Of a DNA stretch of 64,000 nucleotides, positions 34,301 through 45,049 are shown piece by piece. How positions within the stretch are numbered: position 1 is the first letter of the stretch; every line of letters begins with the position of its first letter. Below the pieces are notes generated by a model. That model was given only the letters and a program-made list of their open reading frames with translations, had not been told where the DNA came from and did no database searches. Source of the DNA: Anaeramoeba flamelloides (taxonomy: Eukaryota; Metamonada; Anaeramoebidae); contig JANTQA010000032.1 of the NCBI GenBank assembly GCA_027625915.1, forward strand, positions 4,340,001 through 4,404,000, read 5' to 3'. The position numbers and the translations under genes are program-made.

Positions 34301-34597
34301 TTATTCAATAATTTCATATTCCACTTTTAAATTTATGATATACCCTTTCAAAAAGTTACCCTTTCTTCACAAACCCTGGGTTGTAAAAATTGATAATAGA
34401 ATTTTTTTATATTTTTAGAAGTACTTTATCTAACTCGTTGAAGATATAGTTTAACTTTCAATAAATATTTAAGGTGTATAAAATCACAATATACAAAAAG
34501 TAATATCCTTCACGCTTTTATTTAAAATAATTATGAATAGAGTGATTAAAAATATGTATATTCTGTCAATAAAACCAGGTTCGAAATAAAACACATG

Positions 34598-35282
34598 TTA
34601 TTTTCTTCTTCTGGTTGTCCCAATACAACATCTAATCCAGTATTCAATTATATACTACCAAATCAATTTTGAAGGTGAATTTGTTCAGGTTTTCAGTAAA
34701 ATTTTGAATTTTGAATTGAAATTGTTAATATTTTTTTGAATTTTTTCCACTTTTTTACGAAATTTATTGTTTTTTCTCTAAAATTTGTATCATAAATTGT
34801 TACTCGTTTTTGAGAATAATTTTACTAATTAGATCTTTTATTTGGAGGATTTCTTTATTAAAATAGAGTTTTAATGAGCCAATAATGAATTTATTTATTC
34901 ATTATTGTTGGTTTCTTTGATCGATTAATGTATAGGTCTTCTAATTCAAAAAAAAACGACTTTTAATTTGAAACACAGATTAAACTTTTATTCAAAAATT
35001 ATTTTGATATAGTAATAGTCTTAAAAAAGAAATTTATTAAATAAAAGATTTAAAGTGAACCTTTTGTCAAAAAATTGAGTGAATTTTAGATACAAATTTT
35101 AGAGAAAAAACAATAAATTTCGTAAAAAAGTGGAAAAAATTCAAAAAAATATTAACAATTTCAATTCAAAATTCAAAATTTTACTGAAAACCTGAACAAA
35201 TTCACCTTCAAAATTGATTTGGTAGTATATAATTGAATACTGGATTAGATGTTGTATTGGGACAACCAGAAGAAGAAAATAA
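34598..35282. repeat. Perfect 194-bp inverted repeat, 297-bp spacer, in an R8 copy
   Basis: The left arm 34598-34791 (starting TTATTTTCTTCTTCTGGTTG) and the right arm 35089-35282 appear identical base for base when reverse-complemented. The left arm and spacer continue as an R8 copy to about 34995 (GATTAATGTATAGGTCTT near 34921). A 79-codon minus-strand frame at 35208-35447 falls in the right arm and is not a gene. Confidence 0.88.
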
Positions 35283-35737
35283 AATGTGTTGTATTTGAAC
35301 ATGGTTTTTTTTAATCTTAAATATGTATTTTTGTTGCCTATTAGTTACAATCAATTTGGGTAGAATCATTAATATCTTGGAATTCTTAACTAATCTTAGG
35401 ATTTTATATTGACGTTTTCTGAAACCAACTGTTTTTGATCTTATCATTTCAATTCCAAATTGATTCCCTTAATAAAAATTTTTCGGAATGTGTTGGTTTT
35501 TAAATTTAAAATTATCTTGGATTATCGCAAATATTTTTTTTAAAAAAAACATAACCAGAAGAAAAGAGTCCACTTTAAAAGAAAAGTATGTTTAAAGAGA
35601 TTGTTTTGAATTTAAATCACCCATACCTCGTTTTAGATATTTGATAATAGAATATATAATTTTTTCAAGAATTTATTCCAAATCATTTTTTTTCAACATC
35701 ATTTTCTTAGAGATCAGAATTGACTTTTGAACATAAA

Positions 35738-38700
35738 ATGTCAAATAATAAAACTGATACTTATTTTTTACTTGTTGACAAAGTCAACACAATTCTTTCA
35801 AACATTGGTGAAGATTACAATCATTGGGAGGGGTTAATTCTGAAAACAAATACTGCTAATAATGATGAATTTCTTCGGAATCAACAACAATTAAATCAAG
35901 GGATCACAAATTGTCAATGGTACCTGAAGAAACTTGAGTTGATAATAAAAAAAATAACCAACAACCCAAATCATTATAAGATCGAAGAAGAAGAATTGAA
36001 CAAAAGAAAAAATGTAAGATTCCTGTTTCAAATTAAGAATTTTTTTTTGTTCTTCTTTTCTGGACAATTTGTTTGTGAATTTCCAAAAGCTATTCCTTCA
36101 AAGTTGTTTGTATAAACACCCACTTTTTTATTTCAATTGAATATATTTAGATCAAATTAATTTTGAATAAAAGTTCACAGCCCCAATACCTTTTTTGGCT
36201 AAACAAAACAAAAATGGTTTTATTTTTTTTTATGTTAACTTCTCGAGAACGAAAACGGCGATGAAAAAATATTTAAGTTTGGAGTGGGTTTATCATTTTT
36301 CAAGCATTGGATTTTCTCAACCTAAAACAAAAATCAAAACTAAACCTTAATTTGTGTTCTGCACAAAAACTAAAATTGTGAAATAAAACAGAACCAACAA
36401 AGTAAATGTGCAAAAATTGTTTCTGAATTGTTTGAACTAATAAAACACAAAAATCAGAAAAGCCACAGGAACTTGAAACAAAAAAAATACAAAAACCTTC
36501 AATAACAACAATAACGATTTAAGAACTATTCATTTTTATGATCAATGAAAAATTACTCTAATGACTAACAGTACATTTGCTGACTTTAAAGAATAGTTGG
36601 GTCAAGAGATCTTGGTCAAACTCACATTTACGTTTTTTTGTTTGGAAATTTGGTTATATTGTTAAAAACCATTTTTATACACCAATTCAGAAATTGAACT
36701 TAAAAAGTTTCCAAAATCAAAATACTCTAGTTCACTTCCTTTCCACTTCATTTTAAAATATAATAGAGTTTAGTGCGTGTGTATCAATACATTTGAATAT
36801 AAAGTGGAAAGTCAGAAGTAACAAGTTAAAAATCGATTTTAAAATTTAGTTTGTTTTGTCAGAGAATTTTGAAAAGTTTTTTGATAAATGATTTTTTTTA
36901 ATTTTCATTTAAAAACCAAAAAAAAATATTTTGACTTTTTATCATCAATAAATCAATTAAAGGTGTAATTCATATTAAATTTATACCCCGTACTTGTTGT
37001 TTCAGTATCGTGTGGGTTTTAAAATTCACAAAATACAACAAAAGATTTTTTTCCAGTGGTGGGGTTTTAAAACGATTGAGACCCACCAATTTTTTTGCCC
37101 TGCTTTCTAATTTGTATAAAATAAAATTAAGCTCCATTTCACTAAAATTGTCTTCACCCAAAAAACGAAAAATTCATTTTTTTTAAAGAATCAAAATAAA
37201 ATTCTTTAGAAATAAGAGAAATAATAAACGTCAGATTAGTGCTGAGATTCATAAAAGAAGTACCTTAACAAAATATAATTTTTCGAAAAAAAATAAAAAA
37301 AAAAAAAAAATATGGTTTTACTTATCATTGAAACAACTCTTGCAAATTTTCTCAATTTCTTTAGAAACTTAAAAGTAGTTCTCAATAAGTTTTTTTTTTA
37401 TTATACTGCCTTAATTTTCCAAGAAATTACAGATCTTCGCTTTTTTAAGGTTTATTTGTGTTTTTTAAACAATTTTTTTTTCAAATCTACTTTTTAAAAG
37501 ATCAAAAAGAAAGAAGAAAAAGAAAAAAAAATTGACTAAATATGAAAAAAAGATTATGATATACATTTTGAAAATGTGTGTTAAGAAGAATATCGGATAA
37601 AACTCATAGAATGTGTTTGATTTCTTCAATAAAACTGGCTCCTATGACTAAAAAGAAGTGCATTGTTGTTATCAATATAAATACCTCTAATAATCTTATT
37701 TGTGAGATAGTAAAAAAAAATTGATCTCTTCTTGTTGAAAAAAGAAAGTCATATGTGGTAGTTGAAAATTAAATAATTTCAGAAATTATTATCCATTTTG
37801 GGAGAAATATTAACAATGAATTGTAAAATTCAGAATTTTGTAGAAAAATATCTTTCTTAAATTTGTCTTGAAATAGTGATTAATTGCAAAAAAAATGTAT
37901 TTTTTTATCTTGTCATAAGTTAATGATGAATAAAATTATGATTTATTGAAATTTCTCAACAAAAATTCAGAGATGATGTAAGTGGCAGTGGGAGATTAAT
38001 TTTTCTAGACTTTAAATTTTGATATTAATATATATATATAAAAACCCCATTCCAAAAATTTGGACACATCCAAAATCAAAAATTGGCAAAAAATAAAACC
38101 CAATTTATCCTATTTTTCCAAAGGTAATATAAAACAACATTTAAGTTACCAATTATCAATGTTTTTATAAGTAATCATTTTAATCCAAATAAAAGAAAAA
38201 AAATATAAAACTCAAAAATAAAAACAGATGTGTCCAAAATAATGAAACGAGCGAGAACACAAAATGTATACGTAAATTTGTTGAAATTTCACCAACAATT
38301 GTTGATCAATCAAATGTTAAGATAACATCTACCTATTGTATGTTATTTTTCAATTTCAAAAACACAACACTAACTTTCTATCAATCATTGTAAAAAAAAA
38401 TTCCAGATCTAATGAAACAGATTACGTAACTACAAAAAGGGAAATGAAAATAAAAACAAAAAAGACAAAAAATGAAATAGTTTGTAAAATCAAAATTCTA
38501 TCCAAATTGGATTTAAAGTGTAGTATTGATGTTCTTTCAACTGTTTAAACTGTGTCCAAAATTTTGGAATATAGTTTATATATAGATTTTCTAATCAAAA
38601 CTTAGATTCTAGAAAAAATAACGCAAATTTTCTTGGGGTTATCTGTTTTATTTGTGAAGTTTTCGAGGTTTTTTTTACTTTTTGAAATAAACAAAAAACT

Positions 38701-41073
38701 CAAAAAAAAAAATAACACCATTTTTTTTTTCATTTGAGAATTAAAGAAATTTTTCCGAATTAAGAATTAAACCCAATAATTAATAAGTTTTTTTCAAATA
38801 ACTTAATTAAAAAAAAAAAAAACGAACGGCAGTTTTCCAGTATATAAAGGAATTGGGGAAAATCAAAAAAAAAAAATGCGTAAATCTTTTAGGTTCTGGA
38901 AAATCTAAAGACAAAAAATATTTAAAATGGGTAGAATCAACTTCTATTTTGAAAAAATAAGAAATTTTACAGATTATTTAAACAGATGCTCATATTCTAT
39001 AAATAAAGATAAATAAAAATTCAGCAAACTATGCAAAAAAATATTTGAATTTTGAAATTATTGATTATTTTGATCATTTTATCTGGAACTGTCTAGCCTA
39101 TTAAAATAATTGTAAAATCTGGATATCAGAATTAAAAAAAATTAGTAGATCTAATTTATTAAAAAATAATAATATTTTTAATGTTATTAACAAAAAATTT
39201 TTTTGAACATGCTTATTAGTCCTAGTGGATAATAATATATGGGAATCTTGAAAAAAAAAATCCTAAATAAAAATTTAGGAATTTGTGAAGTTCAGTGGTG
39301 CGCAATAACGTGTATAGAGTGTATAGGGTTTTCTTTTTTTTCTGTTTTAGTTATTTTGAAATCTATTGATTTTTTGAAATAAACAGAAAACTCAAGAAAA
39401 GCTAATGAGGGCTTTCCAGAATTCAAAAAAAAAAATAGTAAAATATCTGATTTTACTCTATTCTTTTAAATTCTGGAAAAGATAACGATGTTTTTTTTTT
39501 TTTTTACTTTTTGAAATAAACAGAAAATTTCAAAAATTTTCTTTTTATTTCAACAATTAAAAAAAAAACTAACGGTAAACAATAGAATTTAATAACTACG
39601 CCCTTAAATAATAATAATAATGATGATGATGATAAAATAATTGCTTTTTTAATTTGAGTTTGTTAAAATTTAAATCTCGTGATAATTTGATATTAATTCC
39701 TGTCTTTTTAAATTAGAAATTAATAATAAAACTAACCAAATAAATAAAATTAATAAAAAAAAATAATACAAACGAATTAAGCACCAACCGTAAATTTTTG
39801 TTTTTTTTTTTTTTTTTTTTAGTTGATTACAGCGCAAGGGGGTGAAATAGTAAAGAATATTCGATAAAATATTAGGTAAAAAGTTTACAAATTGGATAAT
39901 AAAACTAATTGTTTTTTTTTTTTATTTTACAAATTGTTTGATTCAACTTTAAAAAAAAAAAGACTAAAAATAAAAATTTTATATAATTTCTAAAATATAT
40001 AATTGATTTTATTTTCTTTTTTTGTATTAAAAGTTTTATTATTAATCTATATTTTGGATTAATTCTAAATGATAATCCATATTAAATCTTCCTTTGAATT
40101 AAAAATTCAAATCATTTTGAATAGTTTGAAGTTTACTTATTTTAAAATAAAAATATATTATTATTCATTTCTTTCTATTAATAATTAGTTTATAAATATT
40201 TGTAAAAAAGATATAGAACAAATAGAAAAAAAAATGAAAGATCCAAAGCTGATTGGAAAAATTTATAATGATAAGAAACAAGTAAGTGAATAACAAATGT
40301 AATATATTATTTCTTTATTTGTTTTTTTACTTTTTTATTTACTTTAGACTTTTTTATTTTTTCTTACCGTCGGTTCCACTTTTAAGGTATAAACTTTAAA
40401 CAAAATTTAAGTCACAAAAAAAAAATACCAAAATAAAAGCACAAGAATTTATATTCTAGTAAAATAATTTGTGTCAAAAAAAATTCCTAAAAATTTGATT
40501 TAAAATGAGATTTTTAAGTGCCTTAAATTTCATTGGAAGTGTGTGCCTTAAAAGTGGAATTGGCTATATCTGATTTTTATTATTCTTTATATGATCATTA
40601 TCGGAAAGGCTTTATTAAGCAAAGGCAAAAATCAAAAAGAAGGAAAATATCACAAACTCAAACAGGCAATAGATTTGGATAACGAAAGATTCATAAGCGA
40701 AGTATATGAAGAACAGAAAGTAAAGTTTTCAAATTTGATTATTTTGATCTTCTGTTAAATTATTTCTTAATAAATTATTTTTATTTATTTATTTATTTAT
40801 ATTTTACACAAGATAATCATGGAACAACAAGAGGCGGCATTTGCTGTAATCCATCAAACAGTTAGAAGAATCAAAGAAATTAGCCATCTACTTGGTGAGG
40901 AAATTAGTGATCATGATAAATTATCGGATGGTATGAATACTACTCAAAGTAAATTAAAACAGACAATGGGAAAATCAAAAAAGCTATTAAATAATAAAGA
41001 TGGAGGAAAACTTTGCATGATAGGTGTATTAATTCTGGTATTAATTGTTTTTTTAATAATTATATTTAAATAA
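35738..41073 (+). CDS. STX6: Syntaxin-6/Tlg1-type Qc-SNARE
   Basis: Four exons: 35738-36013, 40189-40281, 40609-40719 and 40813-41073, all phase 0, 246 residues (human STX6 has 255). The ATG at 35738 begins MSNNKTDTYF. Residues 1-125 resemble the syntaxin-6 N-terminal helical domain (VNTILSNIGEDYNHWEGL, INTCQWYLKKLE-like, NPNHYKIEEEELNKRK). The SNARE motif (about 155-220) begins IIMEQQEAAFAVIHQTVRRI; a C-terminal anchor (CMIGVLILVLIVFLIIIF) ends the protein. Family role: retrograde endosome-to-Golgi fusion. At the ionic zero layer the family glutamine (GELEEQ) aligns with histidine (GEEISDH). Donors are GTAAGA, GTAAGT and GTAAAG. The 4.2-kb first intron is full of repeats, and intron 2 holds a palindromic MITE. 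Confidence 0.85.
36560..36760 (+). repeat. Interspersed repeat shared with 46450-46660
   Basis: AAAGAATAGTTGGGTCAAGA here against AAAGAAAGCTGAGTCAAGGA at 46474; both continue with a conserved CCATTTTT-rich part and a CTTTCC block. Both copies lie in introns (syntaxin and TMEM214). Weak similarity, class unknown. Confidence 0.35.
37120..37290 (+). repeat. Interspersed repeat shared with 52560-52740
   Basis: AATTAAGCTCCATTTCACTA, AAACGAAAAATTCATTTTTT and ATTCATAAAAGAAGTACC here match ATTAAACTCCATTTCACCCA, ATGAAAAATTCGCTTTTTTT and ATTCATAATAGAAATACC there. Non-coding, class unknown. Confidence 0.5.
38041..38580 (+). mobile_element. MITE-2, complete uninterrupted copy
   Basis: Left end CATTCCAAAAATTTGGACAC; right end TGTGTCCAAAATTTTGGAAT; TATATA on both sides. 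Internal motif GATGTGTCCAAAATAATGAA near 38228. About 540 bp, no transposase. Provides the empty site for the LINE D insertion in the 7752-8508 copy. Confidence 0.78.
38600..38915. repeat. Foldback modules at the front of LINE copy C
   Basis: An H2 palindrome (TTACTTTTTGAAATAAAC with a partner near 38625-38670), an H1-like segment (TTTCATTTGAGAATTAAAGA) and an H3-like segment (TTCCAGTATATAAAGGAATT ... TAGGTTCTGGAAAATC), ending AAAGACAAAAAATATTT, the same LINE junction as in copies A and B. Confidence 0.6.
38915..39640 (+). mobile_element. LINE copy C, 3' fragment
   Basis: Resumes at GACAAAAAATATTTAAAATG and carries the zinc-knuckle region (frame KLCKK near 39025, with breaks), an uninterrupted knuckle junction (ACTGTCTAGCCTAT) and a 3' UTR ending ACGCCCTTAAATAATAATAA followed by GAT/AAT repeats. 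A foldback cluster interrupts the UTR. Confidence 0.7.
39287..39575. mobile_element. Foldback cluster in the 3' UTR of LINE copy C
   Basis: Leader-like ACGTGTATAGAGTGTATAGG, then H2, H3 (CTTTCCAGAATTCAAAAAAA ... TTCTGGAAAAGATAACG) and H2/H1-like palindromes, ending ACTAACGG. Same UTR position as insertion c in copy B. Confidence 0.65.
40367..40565. mobile_element. Palindromic CAGTC MITE in syntaxin intron 2
   Basis: CGTCGGTTCCACTTTTAAGG at the left; TGCCTTAAAAGTGGAATTGG at the right; TA on both sides. Related to 57689-57885 but more diverged. It makes up about 200 of the intron's 327 bp. Confidence 0.72.
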
Positions 41074-41997
41074 TTATAAAAATCAAATTCTTGTTTCTAA
41101 TAAATAAAAGTTACCTTTTAATTATTATTTTTATTTTAGAAATTTGGATTCTAATAATCCAATATTCATAACACATTTTTTTTGTACAAATTTTGAAAAT
41201 TAAATATTCTGTCCTATTTGTTGATTGATATTAAAAGAAAAGTTTCAATCACAACCAAAAAGACTTGTGAAAATCGCTTTAAGGTAAAATATAATAAAGC
41301 TACCTTGATTTGAGGTTTGCTAAGAATCAATTTACAAATATTTTACTAATTATATTTTAGAAAATTGTTGTTATTCTGATAGGAAAGGTTTAAATTGGAT
41401 TCCAAGAACAAATTTCTTCAATCGATTCTATCTTTGGAGTTGACAGATCATATATAAAGTAAATAGATACGAAATATGTAAGTTAATGTTTCAAAAAGTT
41501 CTTCAATAAGTGAAAAAAAGATAAAAACTCAAAGTAGATTTTGCCTCTAGTCAAATATAAAATTTCAAATATGAAAGTTCTAAAATCCATACGTGATCCA
41601 TTCTCAAATTCTCTGAATCTTCTTTTTCAATGAAAAGAAAAATGTAAAAAGGAATTTAAAGTTGGGAAATGTTAGAACGAGAATAAAAAACATAAACGAG
41701 TATATGTCAAAGCCAAATGATGATTTATCAATTCAATAGAATCCGAGAATTTTCTTATTAAATAAAAAATGTAGTAAATATTTGAAATGTAATACTGAAG
41801 GCTTTGTTGTGTAAAATAAGTATGGAATTTAAAGTATTAAGTATTAGTGTCTAAAAGTATTAAATTGAAAATATTTTTAAAATTTTAATTATTTTCAAAA
41901 AAAAAAAAAAAAAACATTTTACTATTTATTTTTCTGTTATTATAATATTTTAAATTTAATATTTTCTATCAATTTCAAAATAAAGGAGAAAATATTT
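41074..41997. other. Convergent intergenic gap (syntaxin / membrin)
   Basis: 924 bp between the 3' ends of two convergent SNARE genes. AT-rich with an A17 run near 41898; no repeat family recognised. Confidence 0.6.
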
Positions 41998-42987
41998 TTA
42001 AAGTATAAATTTGAATAATATGAAAAGAAAAATTAAAGTAAACACAATTCCCCCAATAACAATCCATTTATCACCCCAATGCCGTTTTTCAATAAATCCA
42101 ATAATTTTATTTGAAACGTTTAAACCCTTTAAAACATTTATAGATTTTCTTTGTACATTCTTTTGTTAGTAATATTAGTTCAAATAATTTGTTAATTAAA
42201 AAATAATATTAATAATCAAGGATGAGGGAAAATGATAAGAATAAGAACAAAAAGAATAAGAAGAAGAAGAGGGGAGGGGGGAGAAGAATAAGAAGAAGAA
42301 GAAGAGGAACAATAATATTAATAATCAATGGTTAGGGAAAGCGAAAAGGATAAGAACAAAAAGAATAATAAGAAAAGGAGGAGGAGGAGGAAGAAGAAGA
42401 AGAAGAAACTAAAAGGGGAATTAAATAAGAAATATTACTTCTAATCTTTTTCTTTGATTATTTAATTTTTCCATTATTCCTGTCCCTGTACTAAAAATTG
42501 AATCTGTCATTTGGTTAGATCTATTTAAAGAGTTTGATTCATTTTCTAAGTATCTCGACTCTTGTAAAAATCCGTCTGTGGCTTGATCTGAATTTACATT
42601 ACGATATCTCAAATTTTGATATAATTTGTCACGTTCAAATTTCTCAATTCTTTGTTGCTTTTTACGATAATAGGATGAAATGTCTTGCCGAAGGGTGTTA
42701 TGGTCCTCTTCTAAACTCCTAATTCTAATTGTCCAGGAGGATGAATTTCTCATTGTTAATGGATCAAATAATTCTTTACATGTATCCACAATTCGATTTA
42801 ATTCGTTCATTTTTTCATTTATAATAATATCAAGAGATCCATCATCGCCATCATCATAATTATTATTTGTGTTGTTGTTGTTGTTGTTTCTATTGTTTCC
42901 TTTTTCTTTATCTTCAAGATCTCCTAATTTGGATTGAAGATCAAAAACTAATGATCTTCCAACTTTCCATAACTCTTCAAGGCTCAT
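41998..42987 (-). CDS. GOSR2: Membrin/Bos1-type Qb-SNARE
   Basis: Two exons on the reverse strand: 42987-42439 and 42159-41998, 236 residues. The start ATG (MSLEELWKVG) is at 42985-42987. N-terminal helices contain an N/D-rich insertion (GNNRNNNNNNTNN) near residue 30-45. The SNARE motif includes NSLNRSNQMTDSIFSTGTGI and MEKLNNQRKRLE, with the zero-layer glutamine retained. Exon 2 reads NVQRKSINVLKGLNVSNKII, then GFIEKRHWGDKW and a C-terminal membrane anchor, closely matching membrin (LGLSNTVMRLIEKR...DK). The intron is phase 0, GTAATA...AAAAG. Role by family: ER-to-Golgi and intra-Golgi fusion with syntaxin 5 and Bet1. The direct neighbour is another Golgi SNARE. Confidence 0.88.
42228..42418. 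repeat. GAA/GGA purine tract in membrin intron
   Basis: Purine-rich on the + strand, with AAGAAGAAGA repeats, a GGGGAGGGGGG run near 42271, and a diverged internal duplication (GATGAGGGAAAATGATAAGA against GGTTAGGGAAAGCGAAAAGG). It fills most of the 279-bp membrin intron. Confidence 0.75.
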
Positions 42988-45049
42988 TTAAATCAAAATA
43001 AAAATTAAACTATAAAAAGTGGATAACGCGTATGGTAATGTTGTTAATTGTTTACTAGAGTTTGTAAGAATTTATAATAAATTAAAAGTTAATATTTAAT
43101 TAGAAAATAACATAATAAAAGATAAAAAAAAATATTAAGAAATAATTATGAAAATTCAAAGTTTAATAAATAAAATTTTTAAAATTTTTCTTTTTGATTA
43201 ATTATAAACAAATCTTCAAGATTCTAGATGATTTTTTTTGTTTTAAAAGTCAGCCCAGATAGTGAATATCATTTTTTTTTGATACTGAAATTTGAATTAT
43301 AAACGGGTAAAAATTTTCACTTCATTTTCAATTTCCTTTTTCAAAAATAAAAGACAAACAACATCCTACTTCTTTGAGAACTCTAATGTTGTAAAGAAAA
43401 ATATGGAAAGGAAGTGAAAATTTTTTCCCATTTAGAATTCAAATACCAGTAAACATAATTGTTTTGCAAATTTTTTTTATTTTAGGGAATATAGCCACTT
43501 GGTAAAAGTGTGTTATTCTAAAGGTATGGAAACAGCGAGAGAATTGTCTAAAAATTTTATTGATGTCTATTTGAAATTTCTTTGATCTTTAAGGACTAGT
43601 TAAAACAAGACACCAGGGTGTATTACGAGTTAAAGAATCGGTGAATTATACTCTTTAGCTCATGAGATACAGAAGAACATTTCGATTTTGAAAATTCAGG
43701 ATCGAAGTGATAAAACCTCTGTTTATAGGTCTTCAGATTTTGTTGTTCAAAGGAAACAAAAACACATTATCTGTTTCGTTCGATTTCGTTTGGAAGAGCG
43801 TAATCTCATTCAAAAATCTTTTAATTTGGTGATTACAATAAAAATTGTCTTTTAAAACAAGGAAAAACAAGGGGTAGAAATTAAAATTTCAATTACTATA
43901 CAAAAGATATTCAGTGTCTTAGTTATTTGTAGAATTCGTGTGTTGAAATAAAAAAAGGTTTTAAAGATCTAAAAAGAGGGAGTTGGTGTTTCTTCTCAAA
44001 CAAAAAAAAAGGATGTTTGTGTTTTTGTAACAATTTTTTGTTTGCAAGTGGATCTTTTAGATTTTTGTTTTATTCAAAAGTGATTTGTTCTGTTTTGTAG
44101 GATTAAAAAGAAAAAATTTCTACTTACATAAAGGCTGGTGTTTTTTAAATAAAGATTTAGTTCAAATATTATTTGGTAAATAAAAAAATACCACAAAAGA
44201 AAAAAAATGAATTACTTGTTTTCGTTTTTCGTTAATTGGGAAGAAAAAAAATTACTCACCTTAATGAGTTTATCAGATTATGTTTTTTTTAACAAACAAA
44301 TAGATTTTGAATTCATTTTAATAATTATCGCTTCTTAGGGATAGAGTAATCATAAAAAAATAAATTATTAAAAAGGGGTTTCAGTCACTTAGATTCTATA
44401 TTTTTAATTTTTTTGAGTACACGTAAAATAGGGATTTTCTTTCAACACATTCCTTAAACATGTTGGTTTCTTTATTTGGATTCGAGTTGGTTTTGTTTGA
44501 TATTGGTCTGATAGTCAGCTCATTAATACAACTAATTTTGTTTAAATAAAAGCAATATATTATTGCTCACACAACTTTTCTCTCAAGTCTAACAAATTGA
44601 AATTGTGGAAAATACGAAAACTAGCTCTATTTACTTTTGCTCACACACATTCGTTTGATTAAATTATATCTTTTTAGTGTTACAAATCGTTGTGTTTCAA
44701 TAAGAAATCAACAAAATAAATACTTCTTACTCCTTTAGAATATAAATAGTTTTAAAAAACATAAATACTAATTTGTGATCTCTATTCATTTGGTTGTTTC
44801 GTTTTAAGTCTTTATATTCTATAAATATATAATTTTAATTGAAAGAAAGTTGACAGAATTACTGAAAAAAAAAGTTAATTAGCTCAATTTGATTACAGAT
44901 CAATTGTAGTTTCTGATTGTCTTTCAAATATATTATTGATTTATGCTTGTTTGCATCTAAAATAGAGTAATTTAAACCACATCCAAAATCTTGTTCTGGT
45001 TTTCCAAGAAACGATTTTTTCATTTTTTTCTTTTTTATTTTTTATCAGA
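42988..45049. other. Divergent intergenic region (membrin / TMEM214)
   Basis: MITE-5 pieces at 43265-43560 (AATACCAGTAAAC, CACTTGGTAAAAGTGTGTTA) are out of their normal order. 43600-43830 is somewhat less AT-rich but shows no open frame or tRNA. The rest may hold promoters of both genes; no motif identified. Confidence 0.55.
43265..43560. mobile_element. MITE-5 fragments, rearranged
   Basis: TTTTCACTTCATTTTCAATT and GGAAGTGAAAATTTT flank a mini-palindrome. ATACCAGTA and CCACTTGGTAAAAGTGTGTT follow. The same blocks occur in the full copy at 5849-6551 in another order. Confidence 0.5.

Larger units (their letters stand above)
33503..35737. other. Intergenic, repeats only (CK2 to syntaxin)
   Basis: A T-rich tract just after the kinase stop, then R9 copy 2 (33735-34300), then R8 with a perfect inverted repeat (34598-35282). 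35300-35737 has no recognised feature; the start of the syntaxin gene follows. Confidence 0.65.
36014..40188 (+). other. Syntaxin intron 1 (4.2 kb), repeat-filled
   Basis: GTAAGA...AATTAG. Contains blocks shared with other introns (36560-36760, 37120-37290), MITE-2 (38041-38580), foldback modules and LINE copy C (38600-39640). 37300-38030 and 39650-40180 show only AT-rich sequence. Confidence 0.8.

Noticed and set aside
35208-35447. 79-codon reverse ORF
   Set aside because: Falls in the right arm of the perfect inverted repeat; no domain and no homologue recognised.
36970-37161. 63-codon reverse ORF
   Set aside because: Overlaps an interspersed repeat also found at 52560-52740 where the frame is not kept.
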